Positions 51,128-59,288 of a stretch of DNA of 64,000 nucleotides are shown here, piece by piece. The stretch covers positions 1 to 64,000 of the forward strand of contig VAWW01000016.1 in the NCBI GenBank assembly GCA_005884575.1, read 5' to 3'. The stretch is from Actinomycetota bacterium (GTDB lineage Bacteria > Actinomycetota > Thermoleophilia > Gaiellales > Gaiellaceae). Numbering within the stretch: position 1 is the first letter of the stretch; each line of letters opens with the position of its first letter. A program made the translations under genes and the position numbers. A model generated the notes under the pieces. That model saw only the letters and a program-made list of their open reading frames with translations. It was not told the DNA's origin and ran no database searches.

Positions 51128-51373
51128 CTAGCTCTCGCGAGCCGGCGAACGCAGGCCCCGGCCGGGTATCCGGTAGCCGTGGTCGTGGCAAAGCGAGCCC
51201 GGGTTGTCCTCGGTCAGGGCGTCGCAGTAGCCCTTGCCGTAGGCCGCCCGCATGAAGGCGGCGACGACCTCGAGATTCCACTCGCCGATCTCGGCCGCCT
51301 CCCGCCAGAGGTCGGCGAGTCGGAGGTCGATGTCGAGCTCGAGGAGATCGATACGGGTCGGGCGCTTGGCCAT
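51128..51373 (-). CDS. Small conserved-looking protein of unknown function
   Basis: An 81-residue protein: MAKRPTRIDLLELDIDLRLA, DLWREAAEIGEWNLEVVAAF, MRAAYGKGYCDALTEDNPGS, then LCHDHGYRIPGRG. Two Cys and two His (GYCDALTEDNPGSLCHDHGY) could hold a metal. No family recognised. ATG 51373. Coding bias is good and both ends are clean. Confidence 0.65.
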   Translation of the reverse strand: MAKRPTRIDLLELDIDLRLADLWREAAEIGEWNLEVVAAFMRAAYGKGYCDALTEDNPGSLCHDHGYRIPGRGLRSPARES

Positions 51374-51463
51374 CCGCGATCACGGTAGAAAACGCGTCGG
51401 ACGGCATGAAGGTTTCCTCAGAATCTGGAGGAGATCCGCCGAAAGCCCGTACATTTCTTCGTC

Positions 51464-52135
51464 ATGACGCTCGCGCCGCCGGAGCGGATCGTGATCGCCG
51501 ACGACGACGCCCGACGCGGGCGCTGCTCCGGACGATCCTCAGCTTCTCGCCGGCCGTCGAGATCGTCGGCGAGGCCGCCGACGGCCCCGAAGCCGTCCGG
51601 CTCGCGCTCGAGCAGTGGCGGACGCGATCGTCCTCGACGTGAACATGCCGGGAATCGACGGCGGGCGCGCTGCCGAGGTGATCCGCGCGTACCGGCCCCG
51701 CGTCAAGGTGCTCTTCCACACGGCCGAGGTCGACGGTGACCTCCGCCGCCGCGCCGAGCGTCTCGGCGCCCCGATCCTGCTCGAGGGCGATCCGGGCGGG
51801 ACGCTCGACGCGCTCGACGAGCTGCTGAACGGCACGCCCGACCACCTCGATCCGAGAGTCGCTCTCGTCGTCGCGGCACTCGAGCGCAACGCGTCGGACG
51901 GCGTCGTGATCGTCGACGAGGAGCTGCGGCTGCAGTTCTACGACACCGGCGCTGCCGGTCTGCTCGGCGACCCGTTCCGCTCGACCTGCTGCAGCGGGTG
52001 CTCCACGATGCGGCCGAGACGCGGGATGCCGCGGTCCGGAAGATCGATGGACGATGCGACGTGCGTGCGGTCCCGCTTCTCGAGGGGGGCGCCGTCGTCG
52101 GCATCGCGGCCTACCTGACAGCGCCCGAGCGGTAG
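51464..52135 (+). pseudogene. Response regulator-type gene with three frameshifts
   Basis: Four pieces in successive frames build one protein: MTLAPPERIVIADDDA (from 51464); TRALLRTILSFSPAVEIVGE and AADGPEAVRLALEQW; ADAIVLDVNMPGIDGGRAAE, VIRAYRPRVKVLFHTAEVDG and NASDGVVIVDEELRLQFYDT; then LDLLQRVLHDAAETRDAAVR, ending AAYLTAPER with TAG at 52133-52135. It is a receiver domain (Asp in VLDVNMPG) followed by a short PAS-like region. The shifts, near 51510, 51615 and 51975, are each equivalent to the loss of one base. Either decay or a poorly called stretch; the intact gene would encode about 220 residues. Confidence 0.75.
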
Positions 52136-52146
52136 CGTTCGCGCCG

Positions 52147-52983
52147 ATGGGCGCACTGCGTTTCGGGCCGTCGGACCTCCCAGCGGCCGAGAACTTCACC
52201 GACGCGATCGTCCAGCTCGCCGACGCCGGCTACGACGCCTGCGAATTCGGCTTCGTCGGCGGGTTCTGGCTCGACTACGAGCAGGCGCCGCTGCTCAGCG
52301 CCGCCGCGGACGCCGCGGACGTCGCGCTCTCGGTGCACGCCCCGCTCGCCGCGTTCATGGGCCACGTCGACCGCGGCAAGAAGTTCAAGATGGCGCTCGG
52401 GATGCTCGACCACACCGCGGGCCTTGCAAAGGCCGTCGGCGCGCAGCTGATCGTCTTCCATCCCGGCTTCCTGCTCGGGCGCGAACGGGAACAGGCTATC
52501 GCGGATGTCGTCGACCAGCTCGGCGATCTGCGCGACCGCCTCGCGGCGAAGGATCGTCTCGTCCCATTCGGCGTCGAGGTGATGGGACGCGTGCGCGAGC
52601 TCGGGACGGTGGAGGACGTGCTCGCGATCGCGGCGCAGGTCGACTTCGTCCGGCCGGTGCTCGACTTCGCACACGTGCACGCGACGAGCGACGGCGCCTT
52701 CACGGACGTCGAGCGCTTCGCGGAGGTGCTCGCCGCCGCGGACGACGTGCTCGAGCCGGGCGCGCCGTTCCACATCCACTTCTCGGACATCGCGTACGCG
52801 AACCGCAACGAGACGAAGCACCTCCCGTACGGCGAGGGCACGCTGCGCGCCGAGCCGCTCGGCGAGGCGCTCGCGCGCTTCGACCGCCCGGCGACTGTGA
52901 TCAGCGAGGCGCCCGACGAAGCGTCGACTCAGGCGATCGGCGCCGCGCTGCGGGCGAGCAGCTCGACCAGCCGTTCCTCGTAG
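52147..52983 (+). CDS. TIM-barrel sugar isomerase/endonuclease IV-like protein
   Basis: A 278-residue AP-endonuclease-2/xylose-isomerase-like barrel: LRFGPSDLPAAENFTDAIVQ, GYDACEFGFVGGFWLDYEQA, LSVHAPLAAFMGH, QLIVFHPGFLLGREREQAIA, FGVEVMGRVRELGTVEDVLA, FVRPVLDFAHVHATSDGAF and FHIHFSDIAYANRNETKHLP. The metal ligands expected for endonuclease IV (His, Glu, Asp, His) appear in place, so an AP endonuclease or a sugar-phosphate isomerase are both possible. ATG 52147. Its 3' end overlaps the cyclase gene by 55 bases, tail to tail. Confidence 0.85.
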   Translation: MGALRFGPSDLPAAENFTDAIVQLADAGYDACEFGFVGGFWLDYEQAPLLSAAADAADVALSVHAPLAAFMGHVDRGKKFKMALGMLDHTAGLAKAVGAQLIVFHPGFLLGREREQAIADVVDQLGDLRDRLAAKDRLVPFGVEVMGRVRELGTVEDVLAIAAQVDFVRPVLDFAHVHATSDGAFTDVERFAEVLAAADDVLEPGAPFHIHFSDIAYANRNETKHLPYGEGTLRAEPLGEALARFDRPATVISEAPDEASTQAIGAALRASSSTSRSS

Positions 52984-55853
52984 GCGGCCGCCTCGTCCTC
53001 GCGGCCGCGGTCGCGGAGGAAGCCGGCGAGGACGCGCAGCGCCTCGCGCTCGGGCGAGTACATCTGGAAGGCCTCGAGGCCGTCGACCGCCTCGCGCATG
53101 AGGTGCTCGGCCTCCTCGTCCCGGTGCTGCGCCGCGCGCACCTGACCGAGCGCGAGCTTCGTCGTCGAGATCGACATCTTGTCCTCGTTGCCGACGGTCT
53201 CGCGCGCCTCGAGCGCGAGCCGCTCGGCTTCCTCGAGCCGCCCCTGCGCCGCGAGCAGCTGCGCGAGCGAACGCTGCGCCTCGCAGAGATGCGCGCGGTC
53301 GCGCACTCCCTTGAAGGTGCGAAGGGCCTCACGGAGCAGCTTCTCCCCTCGCTCGACCTCGTCCTGCGCGACATACAGCCGGCCCAGGTGGAGCGTCATG
53401 CTCGCCTCCTGGCCCACGAGGCCGATCTCCGCGTAGAGCTCCCGGGCTGCGACGTACGCCGTCTCCGCCTCGGGCCAGCGCCCGCGGGTGTGCTCGAGCC
53501 ACGCGAGAGCGTGATGTGCGGCCGCGCGACCGACGACGCTGCCGCTCTCGTGCGCGAGCTCGAGCGCCCGCTCGACGAGCGGCTCCGCGGGCTCGAGCTC
53601 GAGCCGCAGCAGGTAGCTGTTCGAGAGCGACTGGACGATCATCGCCTCGAAGTCCTTGCGGCCGGACTCGCGCGCGACCGCGAGCGCCTCCTTCGCCCAG
53701 CGTTCGAAGCCGCCGGCGTCTCCGAGCCAGGCCGCGACCTGGCTGCGCGTCCAGAGGGCGTCGAAGCGGGCGGGGTCGCCGGGCTGGAGGACGTCGAGTG
53801 CACGCTCCACGAGGTCGCGCGCCTCTGCGGCGTCGGCATCCTGGATCAGCGCGACGTCGGCGAGCGCCGTCAGCGCGCGGCCCTCGAGCTTCGGCTCCAC
53901 GCCCGCTGCGGCCTCCCGCACGTGCTCCATCTCGATCGCGAGCGCGACCACGTCGCCGAGCCGCCATGCGGCACGGGCCGCGGAGTAGCGGCGCCCGAGC
54001 GTCGGCCCGAGCTCGACGGCCCGCAGGAACAGCTTGCGTGCCGTCCGGAAGCTCTCCCGCGACATCGCGCGGTCGCCGGCCCTCGCCAGAGCCTTCGCTG
54101 CCTGCTCCGCGAGCTCGGCGGGGGCCTTGCCGTCGAGCTCCTCGTGCAGCCGTGCCGCCTGGTCGAGGTGGAACGCGCGGATCTCGAGCAGCTCCTCCCC
54201 GGTCCGCTCGCTGAGCCAGGCGGCGAACCGCGCGTGGTACTCGGCGCGCGCCGCCTTCGAGAGCCCGCTGTAGGCGACCTCGCGGATCAGGACGTGCTTG
54301 AACTTGAACGCCGACTCGCCGGTGATCGACGAGCGGCTCTCCGGCAGGACGAAATCGCGGAGCAACAGCCCCTCGAGGGCGCCGGCCGGGGACTCGAGGT
54401 CGGCCGAGAGGTGCTCGATCGCACCCGGCCAGAAAATCCGGCCGATCACCGAGGCCCGCTGGAGCACGACGCGTTGCTCCGCCGGCAGCCGGTCGACGCG
54501 GGCCGCGATCAGCGCCTGCAGGGTGTCGGGGATCCGCTCCGCGCCGCCGTCCTGCTCTGCGAGCGCGCGGATCGTCTCCTCCACGAACAACGGGTTGCCC
54601 TCGGTCTTCGCGAGAACGGCGTCGACGTCGATCGGCAGCTTGCGCTCGGCGATCAGCGCCTCGACGAGCTCGGCGCTGTCGGCCGGCGCGAGCGGCTCGA
54701 GCTCGATCGCGGTCGAGCGGACGCTGCCGCCGCCCCAGGTCGGGCGCACGTCGAGCAGCTCGGGCCGCGCGAGACAGAGCAGAAGGAGCGGCGCCTCCTT
54801 CACCCAGGCGGCGAGATGCTCGATCAGGTCGAGCAGCGGCTCCTCGGCCCAGTGAATGTCCTCGAAGACGAGCACGAGCGGCTGCGCCTGACCGAGCTGC
54901 TCGGCCCACGCACGGGCGGCCCAGGAGATCTCCTGCGGGCTGCGCTCGCCCTCGACGGCCTCGAGCACGCCTGCCGCGAGCGCGAGCAGGTCCGCGACGG
55001 CCTCGTCCTCGCAGGACTCGCGCAGCTTCTTGCGGGCCTCCTCCGACGGATCGTCGTCGGCGATGCCGGCCGAGGCCTTGACCATCTCGGCCAGCGGCCA
55101 GTAGGTCACGCCCTCGCCGTACGGAAGCGAGCGTCCGGAGAGGACGGTCGCTCCCTCGAGCCCGGCGACGAACTCGCGCGCGAGACGGCTCTTGCCGACG
55201 CCCGGCTCGCCGTAGAGCGTGAAGAGCGACGCGCGGCCGTGGCGGACCGTGCGCGAGAACGTCGTCTCGAGCAGCTCGAGCTCCTCGTCGCGGCCGACGA
55301 GCCGCGCGGTCAGGTTGCCGAGCGGACGCCCGCCCCCGCAGGTGCCGAGGACGCGGTACGCCGTCACCGGGTCGTTCCAGCCGCGCAGGTCGAGGGCGCC
55401 GAACTCCTCGGCCTCGATCAGGCCGCGCGTCAGGCGCTGCGCCGCCGGGCCGATCAGGATGCCGCCGGTGGGCGCGGCCTGCTGGAGGCGCGCCGCGAGG
55501 TTGACGGCCTCGCCCGTGGCGAAGGTCGAGTCGGATGCGTCGGCGACGACCTCGCCGGACTCCACGCCGATGCGGATCTCGAGGCCGAGCTCGGCGACCT
55601 TGTCGTGGATCGCGATCGCGGCGCGGACGGCACGCTCGGCGTCGTCCTCGTGAGCGAGCGGGACGCCGAACGCGGCCATCACGGCGTCGCCGGCGAACTT
55701 CTCGACGATCCCGCCGTGCGTCATGATGCAGCTCGCGACGTCGTCGAAGTACCGCTGCACACGCCGCCGTACGACCTCCGGATCGGAGGCAGCGACGAGG
55801 TTCGTCGACGAGACGAGGTCCACGAACAGCACGGTCGCGAGCTTGCGCTCCAC
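52929..55853 (-). CDS. Class III adenylate/guanylate cyclase - AAA ATPase - TPR regulator
   Basis: A 974-residue protein. Residues 1-180 are a class III cyclase domain (KLATVLFVDLVSSTNLVAAS with a metal Asp, HGGIVEKFAGDAVMAAFGVP with the second Asp, TGEAVNLAARLQQAAPTGG). Residues about 190-480 are a STAND/AAA ATPase (GRDEELELLETTFSRT, Walker A LYGEPGVGKSRLAREFVAG, LVLVFEDIHWAEEPLLDLIE). The remainder (about 560-960) is helical TPR repeats (LRLELEPAEPLVERALELAH and others). Cyclase activity is likely but substrate choice is not readable. GTG 55853. Confidence 0.93.
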   Translation of the reverse strand: MERKLATVLFVDLVSSTNLVAASDPEVVRRRVQRYFDDVASCIMTHGGIVEKFAGDAVMAAFGVPLAHEDDAERAVRAAIAIHDKVAELGLEIRIGVESGEVVADASDSTFATGEAVNLAARLQQAAPTGGILIGPAAQRLTRGLIEAEEFGALDLRGWNDPVTAYRVLGTCGGGRPLGNLTARLVGRDEELELLETTFSRTVRHGRASLFTLYGEPGVGKSRLAREFVAGLEGATVLSGRSLPYGEGVTYWPLAEMVKASAGIADDDPSEEARKKLRESCEDEAVADLLALAAGVLEAVEGERSPQEISWAARAWAEQLGQAQPLVLVFEDIHWAEEPLLDLIEHLAAWVKEAPLLLLCLARPELLDVRPTWGGGSVRSTAIELEPLAPADSAELVEALIAERKLPIDVDAVLAKTEGNPLFVEETIRALAEQDGGAERIPDTLQALIAARVDRLPAEQRVVLQRASVIGRIFWPGAIEHLSADLESPAGALEGLLLRDFVLPESRSSITGESAFKFKHVLIREVAYSGLSKAARAEYHARFAAWLSERTGEELLEIRAFHLDQAARLHEELDGKAPAELAEQAAKALARAGDRAMSRESFRTARKLFLRAVELGPTLGRRYSAARAAWRLGDVVALAIEMEHVREAAAGVEPKLEGRALTALADVALIQDADAAEARDLVERALDVLQPGDPARFDALWTRSQVAAWLGDAGGFERWAKEALAVARESGRKDFEAMIVQSLSNSYLLRLELEPAEPLVERALELAHESGSVVGRAAAHHALAWLEHTRGRWPEAETAYVAARELYAEIGLVGQEASMTLHLGRLYVAQDEVERGEKLLREALRTFKGVRDRAHLCEAQRSLAQLLAAQGRLEEAERLALEARETVGNEDKMSISTTKLALGQVRAAQHRDEEAEHLMREAVDGLEAFQMYSPEREALRVLAGFLRDRGREDEAAAYEERLVELLARSAAPIA

Positions 55854-55914
55854 GACGGAATTTTACGTGTCGGGGCCGGGCCTCTGCGGGCCGCGGCCCC
55901 GACACGCGAAACGG

Positions 55915-57654
55915 CTACGGCGTGCCGATCCTCGCTACCACCTGCTGCTGGTGGAAGAACGGATTCGCGCCGTCGTTGAACGTCGAGACGGAGGTCGTGT
56001 ACGTGGCCCCGCCGCCGGAGTCGACGCCGAAGTAGTCGCCGATGAAGGTGCCCGTGCACGTGATGCAGCCCTGGTGCGGCGCCGACAGCTGCGGATCCCA
56101 GGTATGCCCCGAGAGCCGGACGTTGTGCCCGATCGGCGTCAGGCTCGGCCTGTAGAACTGGATCGCCGTGTTGACGCAGTAGTTCGCGGCGCCGTACGGC
56201 GACATCGGGTCGAACGCGATTCCGGCGCCCGACGCCTCGGACGTGCCGGAGCCGGGACACGCGAGCCGGCGGTCGTAGAACGCGACCGAGACCGTGCCGC
56301 TCGGCGCGACGTTCAGGTTCGGCTGGAGCGCCTCGGTCGGCCCCTCGTTGTCGTTGACCTGGATCGGCGCGCTCCACGTCCGGCCGTTGTCGTACGACGC
56401 CGTCAGGTAGACGTTCGAGAGTCCGGAGGCCCCGTCCTCGTACGAGACGTAGAGGGGGTAGTACTTCCCGACCTTCTTCGTCCCGACGGCGAATGTGTTG
56501 ACGATCCCCTCGCGGAAGGTCGTGTTCTGGTACGTCGGCACGTTCACGCTCGCGATCACCGGCAGCGGCCCTTGCCACGTGGCGCCGCCGTCCTTCGACC
56601 AGATCAGGCTGATCGACGCGTGCGAGAAGTCCTGCTTCTGCGGGTTGTTCGTCGTCGTCGTCCAGACCGTCCCGTCCGGCGCGACGTGCGGCAGCAGATA
56701 CGTGTCCCAACGCTTGCCCGACGCCGTCGGCAGGATCTGCGGCGCCGTCCAGTCGGTGTGCGTGCCGTCGGGGTGGGCGTCCGCGTGCGACTCGTAGATG
56801 ATCGCCGGGTTCTTCACGAAGATCGTCCACATGGCGTAGACCCGGCCGTAGTGCGGGCTCGCCGGATTGGTGTCGATCGCGATCCACTGCTTGTCGGGAT
56901 CGTTCGTCGCCGCGTTGTCGGCCGTCATGAGGTAATCCGGCCGTCCGTTGTGCGTCGTGATCCAGCCGTTGACACCGCCGCCGGCCTTACGGACGGCCAT
57001 CGAGACCACTTCCGGCGGGACGGTCGGATTGATCTGGTTCGAGCCGTTGCTGTATGCGTGCCCGCCGCTGTTCGAGTAGTAGAACTGGTACGGCAGCACG
57101 AGCGAGTAGAAGTTGCCGTACGGATCGAACGCGCCGACCGGATCGGTGTTGTCCGTCCAGCCCTCGTAGCCCGGCACGTGACCCTGAACCGGCCACGTGA
57201 GACCGCCGTCGAAGGACTCGTAGAAGCCGAGCAGGTGGTTGTAGCCCTCCGCGCTGACGACCCACTTGCTCTGGCCGATCAGGTGGCTCGGATTTGCCGG
57301 GTCGACGCGAATGTCCGACTCGGAGTGGTCCTTGACGCGCATCGGGTTGGCTGCCGTGCGGTCCTGCGTCGCGTACGGCCCGAGGTCCTCGCCCGTCGTG
57401 GCCGCGCCCTTGCACGGCGACATGCCTCCGTCGAGATAGCCGTCGGCGGCGGTGAGTGCGTCGAAGTACGGCGTCTCCGGCGTATAACAGCTCGTCTGTT
57501 GCGCGGTCGCGTCGACCGCCTGGACTCCGTTGCCCGCAAAGCTCGCGGCGAAGTTGGCGTCCGACTGGTAGCCCTGCGGCGGTGTGGCGGCGCCGGCTGC
57601 CGCCGCGGCGGCGAGCGCGGCCACGGCAGCTGCTGCTGCTGCGTAGCGAATCAT
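55915..57654 (-). CDS. Secreted sialidase/BNR-repeat-like protein
   Basis: A 579-residue exported protein: Ala-rich signal peptide (MIRYAAAAAAVAALAAAAAA), then a beta-propeller-like region with repeated aspartate-box patterns such as FYESFDGGLTWPVQGHVPGY, LIWSKDGGATWQGPLPVIAS and LTASYDNGRTWSAPIQVNDN. No catalytic Arg triad typical of sialidases was identified. C-terminal Cys pair QGCITCTGTFIGDYFG. GAGGAGG precedes the ATG at 57654. Function outside the cell is unknown. Confidence 0.85.
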   Translation of the reverse strand: MIRYAAAAAAVAALAAAAAAGAATPPQGYQSDANFAASFAGNGVQAVDATAQQTSCYTPETPYFDALTAADGYLDGGMSPCKGAATTGEDLGPYATQDRTAANPMRVKDHSESDIRVDPANPSHLIGQSKWVVSAEGYNHLLGFYESFDGGLTWPVQGHVPGYEGWTDNTDPVGAFDPYGNFYSLVLPYQFYYSNSGGHAYSNGSNQINPTVPPEVVSMAVRKAGGGVNGWITTHNGRPDYLMTADNAATNDPDKQWIAIDTNPASPHYGRVYAMWTIFVKNPAIIYESHADAHPDGTHTDWTAPQILPTASGKRWDTYLLPHVAPDGTVWTTTTNNPQKQDFSHASISLIWSKDGGATWQGPLPVIASVNVPTYQNTTFREGIVNTFAVGTKKVGKYYPLYVSYEDGASGLSNVYLTASYDNGRTWSAPIQVNDNEGPTEALQPNLNVAPSGTVSVAFYDRRLACPGSGTSEASGAGIAFDPMSPYGAANYCVNTAIQFYRPSLTPIGHNVRLSGHTWDPQLSAPHQGCITCTGTFIGDYFGVDSGGGATYTTSVSTFNDGANPFFHQQQVVARIGTP

Positions 57655-57801
57655 GCTCCTCCTCGGTTGTCGCCCTCTGTGAACCGGGCGGGTCGTACCA
57701 CGTTTTGGCGCAATTTGCGAGCAGGAGCGGCACCATCCCGCCGGCTCCTGCATCGGCTGACAGACGACTGCCGTCGAGCATGGGCCCGTTACGATCGGCC
57801 C

Positions 57802-59145
57802 GTGCTCGACCCGAAGGTCTTCAAGGCGTACGACATCCGCGGGATCTATCCCGACCAGCTCGACGAGGAGGGTGCGTACGCGATCGGCCGCGCCTACGTC
57901 GAGCAGTTCGAGCCGCGGAAGATCGCCGTCGGCCGGGACATGCGGCTCTCCGGCCCGTCGATGCAGGACGCGGTGATGCGCGGCGCGGCCGACGTAGGCG
58001 CGGACGTGCTCGACCTCGGCCTGGTCGGCACCGAGATGGTCTACTTCGCGGTCGGCGAGCTGGAGCTCGACGGCGGCATCGCCGTCACCGCTTCGCACAA
58101 TCCGAAGGAGTACACGGGCATGAAGATCGTCCGGCGCGGCGCGCTGCCCGTCGGCGGAGAGTCGGGGCTGCTGGACGTGCGCGACCGGGCCATGTCCGGT
58201 GCCAGGCACGAGACAGGTCCCGCCGGGACGATCACCCCGTACGACATCTGGCCCGCCTTCGTCGACCGCGTCCTGTCGTTCGTCGACACCGCCGCGATCA
58301 AGCCGCTGCGCGTCGTCATCGACGCCGCGAACGGAATGGCCGGCGCGATGCTGCCGCCGGTGCTCGACCGCCTGCCGCAGGTCGACGCCGTCCGCTGCTT
58401 CTTCGAGCCGGACGGCAGCTTCCCGAACCACGAGCCGAACCCGCTGCTCCCGGAGAACCGCGAGTTCATCGTCAGGAAGACGCTCGAGGAGCACGCCGAT
58501 CTCGGCGTCGCCTTCGACGGCGACGCGGACCGCTGCTTCTTCGTCGACGACACCGGCGAGTTCGTCCCCGGAGACTTCGTCACCGCGATCCTGGCCGAAT
58601 CGATCCTCGAGAAGGAGCCCGGCGCGAAGATCATCTACGACCTTCGCGCGAGCTGGGCCGTCCCGGACACGGTCGAGCGCGCGGGCGGCACGGCGCTCGT
58701 CAACCGCGTCGGCCATGCCTTCATCAAGCAACGCATGCGCAAGGACAACGCGACCTTCGGCGGCGAGGTCTCCGGCCACTACTACTTCCGAGACTTCTCG
58801 CAGGCCGACTCGGGCGTCGTCCCCTTCCTGCTCATGCTCGAGTACATCTCGAAGCGCGGCAGGCTCTCCGAGGTGCTGCGCCCGTACCGCGAGCGCTACT
58901 TCATCACCGGCGAGCTGAACACGCCCGTCGCGGACGTCCCGCTGAAGCTGCAGGAGCTGAAGGAGCGCTTCGGCGCGGAGGGAGAGGTCTCGCACCTCGA
59001 CGGTCTCTCCATTACGGCGGACGACTGGCACTTCAACGTGCGCCCGTCGAACACCGAGCCGCTGCTCCGCCTCAACCTCGAGGCGCGTTCGCAGGAGCTG
59101 ATGGAGCGGAAACGGGACGAGGTGCTCGACCTGATCCGCAACTAG
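57802..59145 (+). CDS. Phosphomannomutase/phosphoglucomutase
   Basis: A 447-residue phosphohexomutase: FKAYDIRGIYPDQLDEEGAY, catalytic phosphoserine loop ITVTASHNP-like GIAVTASHNPKEYTGMK, metal loop VAFDGDADRCFFVDDTGEF, sugar-binding FGGEVSGHYYFRDF and phosphate-binding NVRPSNTEPLLRLNLEA. Interconverts hexose 6-phosphate and 1-phosphate for nucleotide-sugar and wall-polymer synthesis. GTG 57802. Confidence 0.94.
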   Translation: MLDPKVFKAYDIRGIYPDQLDEEGAYAIGRAYVEQFEPRKIAVGRDMRLSGPSMQDAVMRGAADVGADVLDLGLVGTEMVYFAVGELELDGGIAVTASHNPKEYTGMKIVRRGALPVGGESGLLDVRDRAMSGARHETGPAGTITPYDIWPAFVDRVLSFVDTAAIKPLRVVIDAANGMAGAMLPPVLDRLPQVDAVRCFFEPDGSFPNHEPNPLLPENREFIVRKTLEEHADLGVAFDGDADRCFFVDDTGEFVPGDFVTAILAESILEKEPGAKIIYDLRASWAVPDTVERAGGTALVNRVGHAFIKQRMRKDNATFGGEVSGHYYFRDFSQADSGVVPFLLMLEYISKRGRLSEVLRPYRERYFITGELNTPVADVPLKLQELKERFGAEGEVSHLDGLSITADDWHFNVRPSNTEPLLRLNLEARSQELMERKRDEVLDLIRN

Positions 59146-59148
59146 GAC

Positions 59149-59160
59149 CGAAGATACGAC
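59149..59160 (+). promoter_or_regulatory. Shared motif CGAAGATACGAC upstream of the first large secreted paralogue
   Basis: The 12-mer CGAAGATACGAC occurs here, within GACCGAAGATACGACCGAAG (a GACCGAAG direct repeat, 59146-59165), and again exactly at 62429-62440 before the second paralogue. It is 128 bases from the ATG. Likely a common regulator site. Confidence 0.5.
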
Positions 59161-59288
59161 CGAAGTCCTATAGCGGAACGCGCCGTCCGCCTCCACCATC
59201 CGCGTGACCAAGACAGGCTGCGCGGAGGGTGGTCGGATCTGGGGGCGGGCGGACTCCCTCGCGCCAGCGAACGCGAGAGGAGGCATTT

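Noticed and set aside
55723-57801. Long in-frame extension upstream of the phosphohexomutase
   Set aside because: It is antisense to the secreted BNR-type gene; the mutase family begins at GTG 57802.
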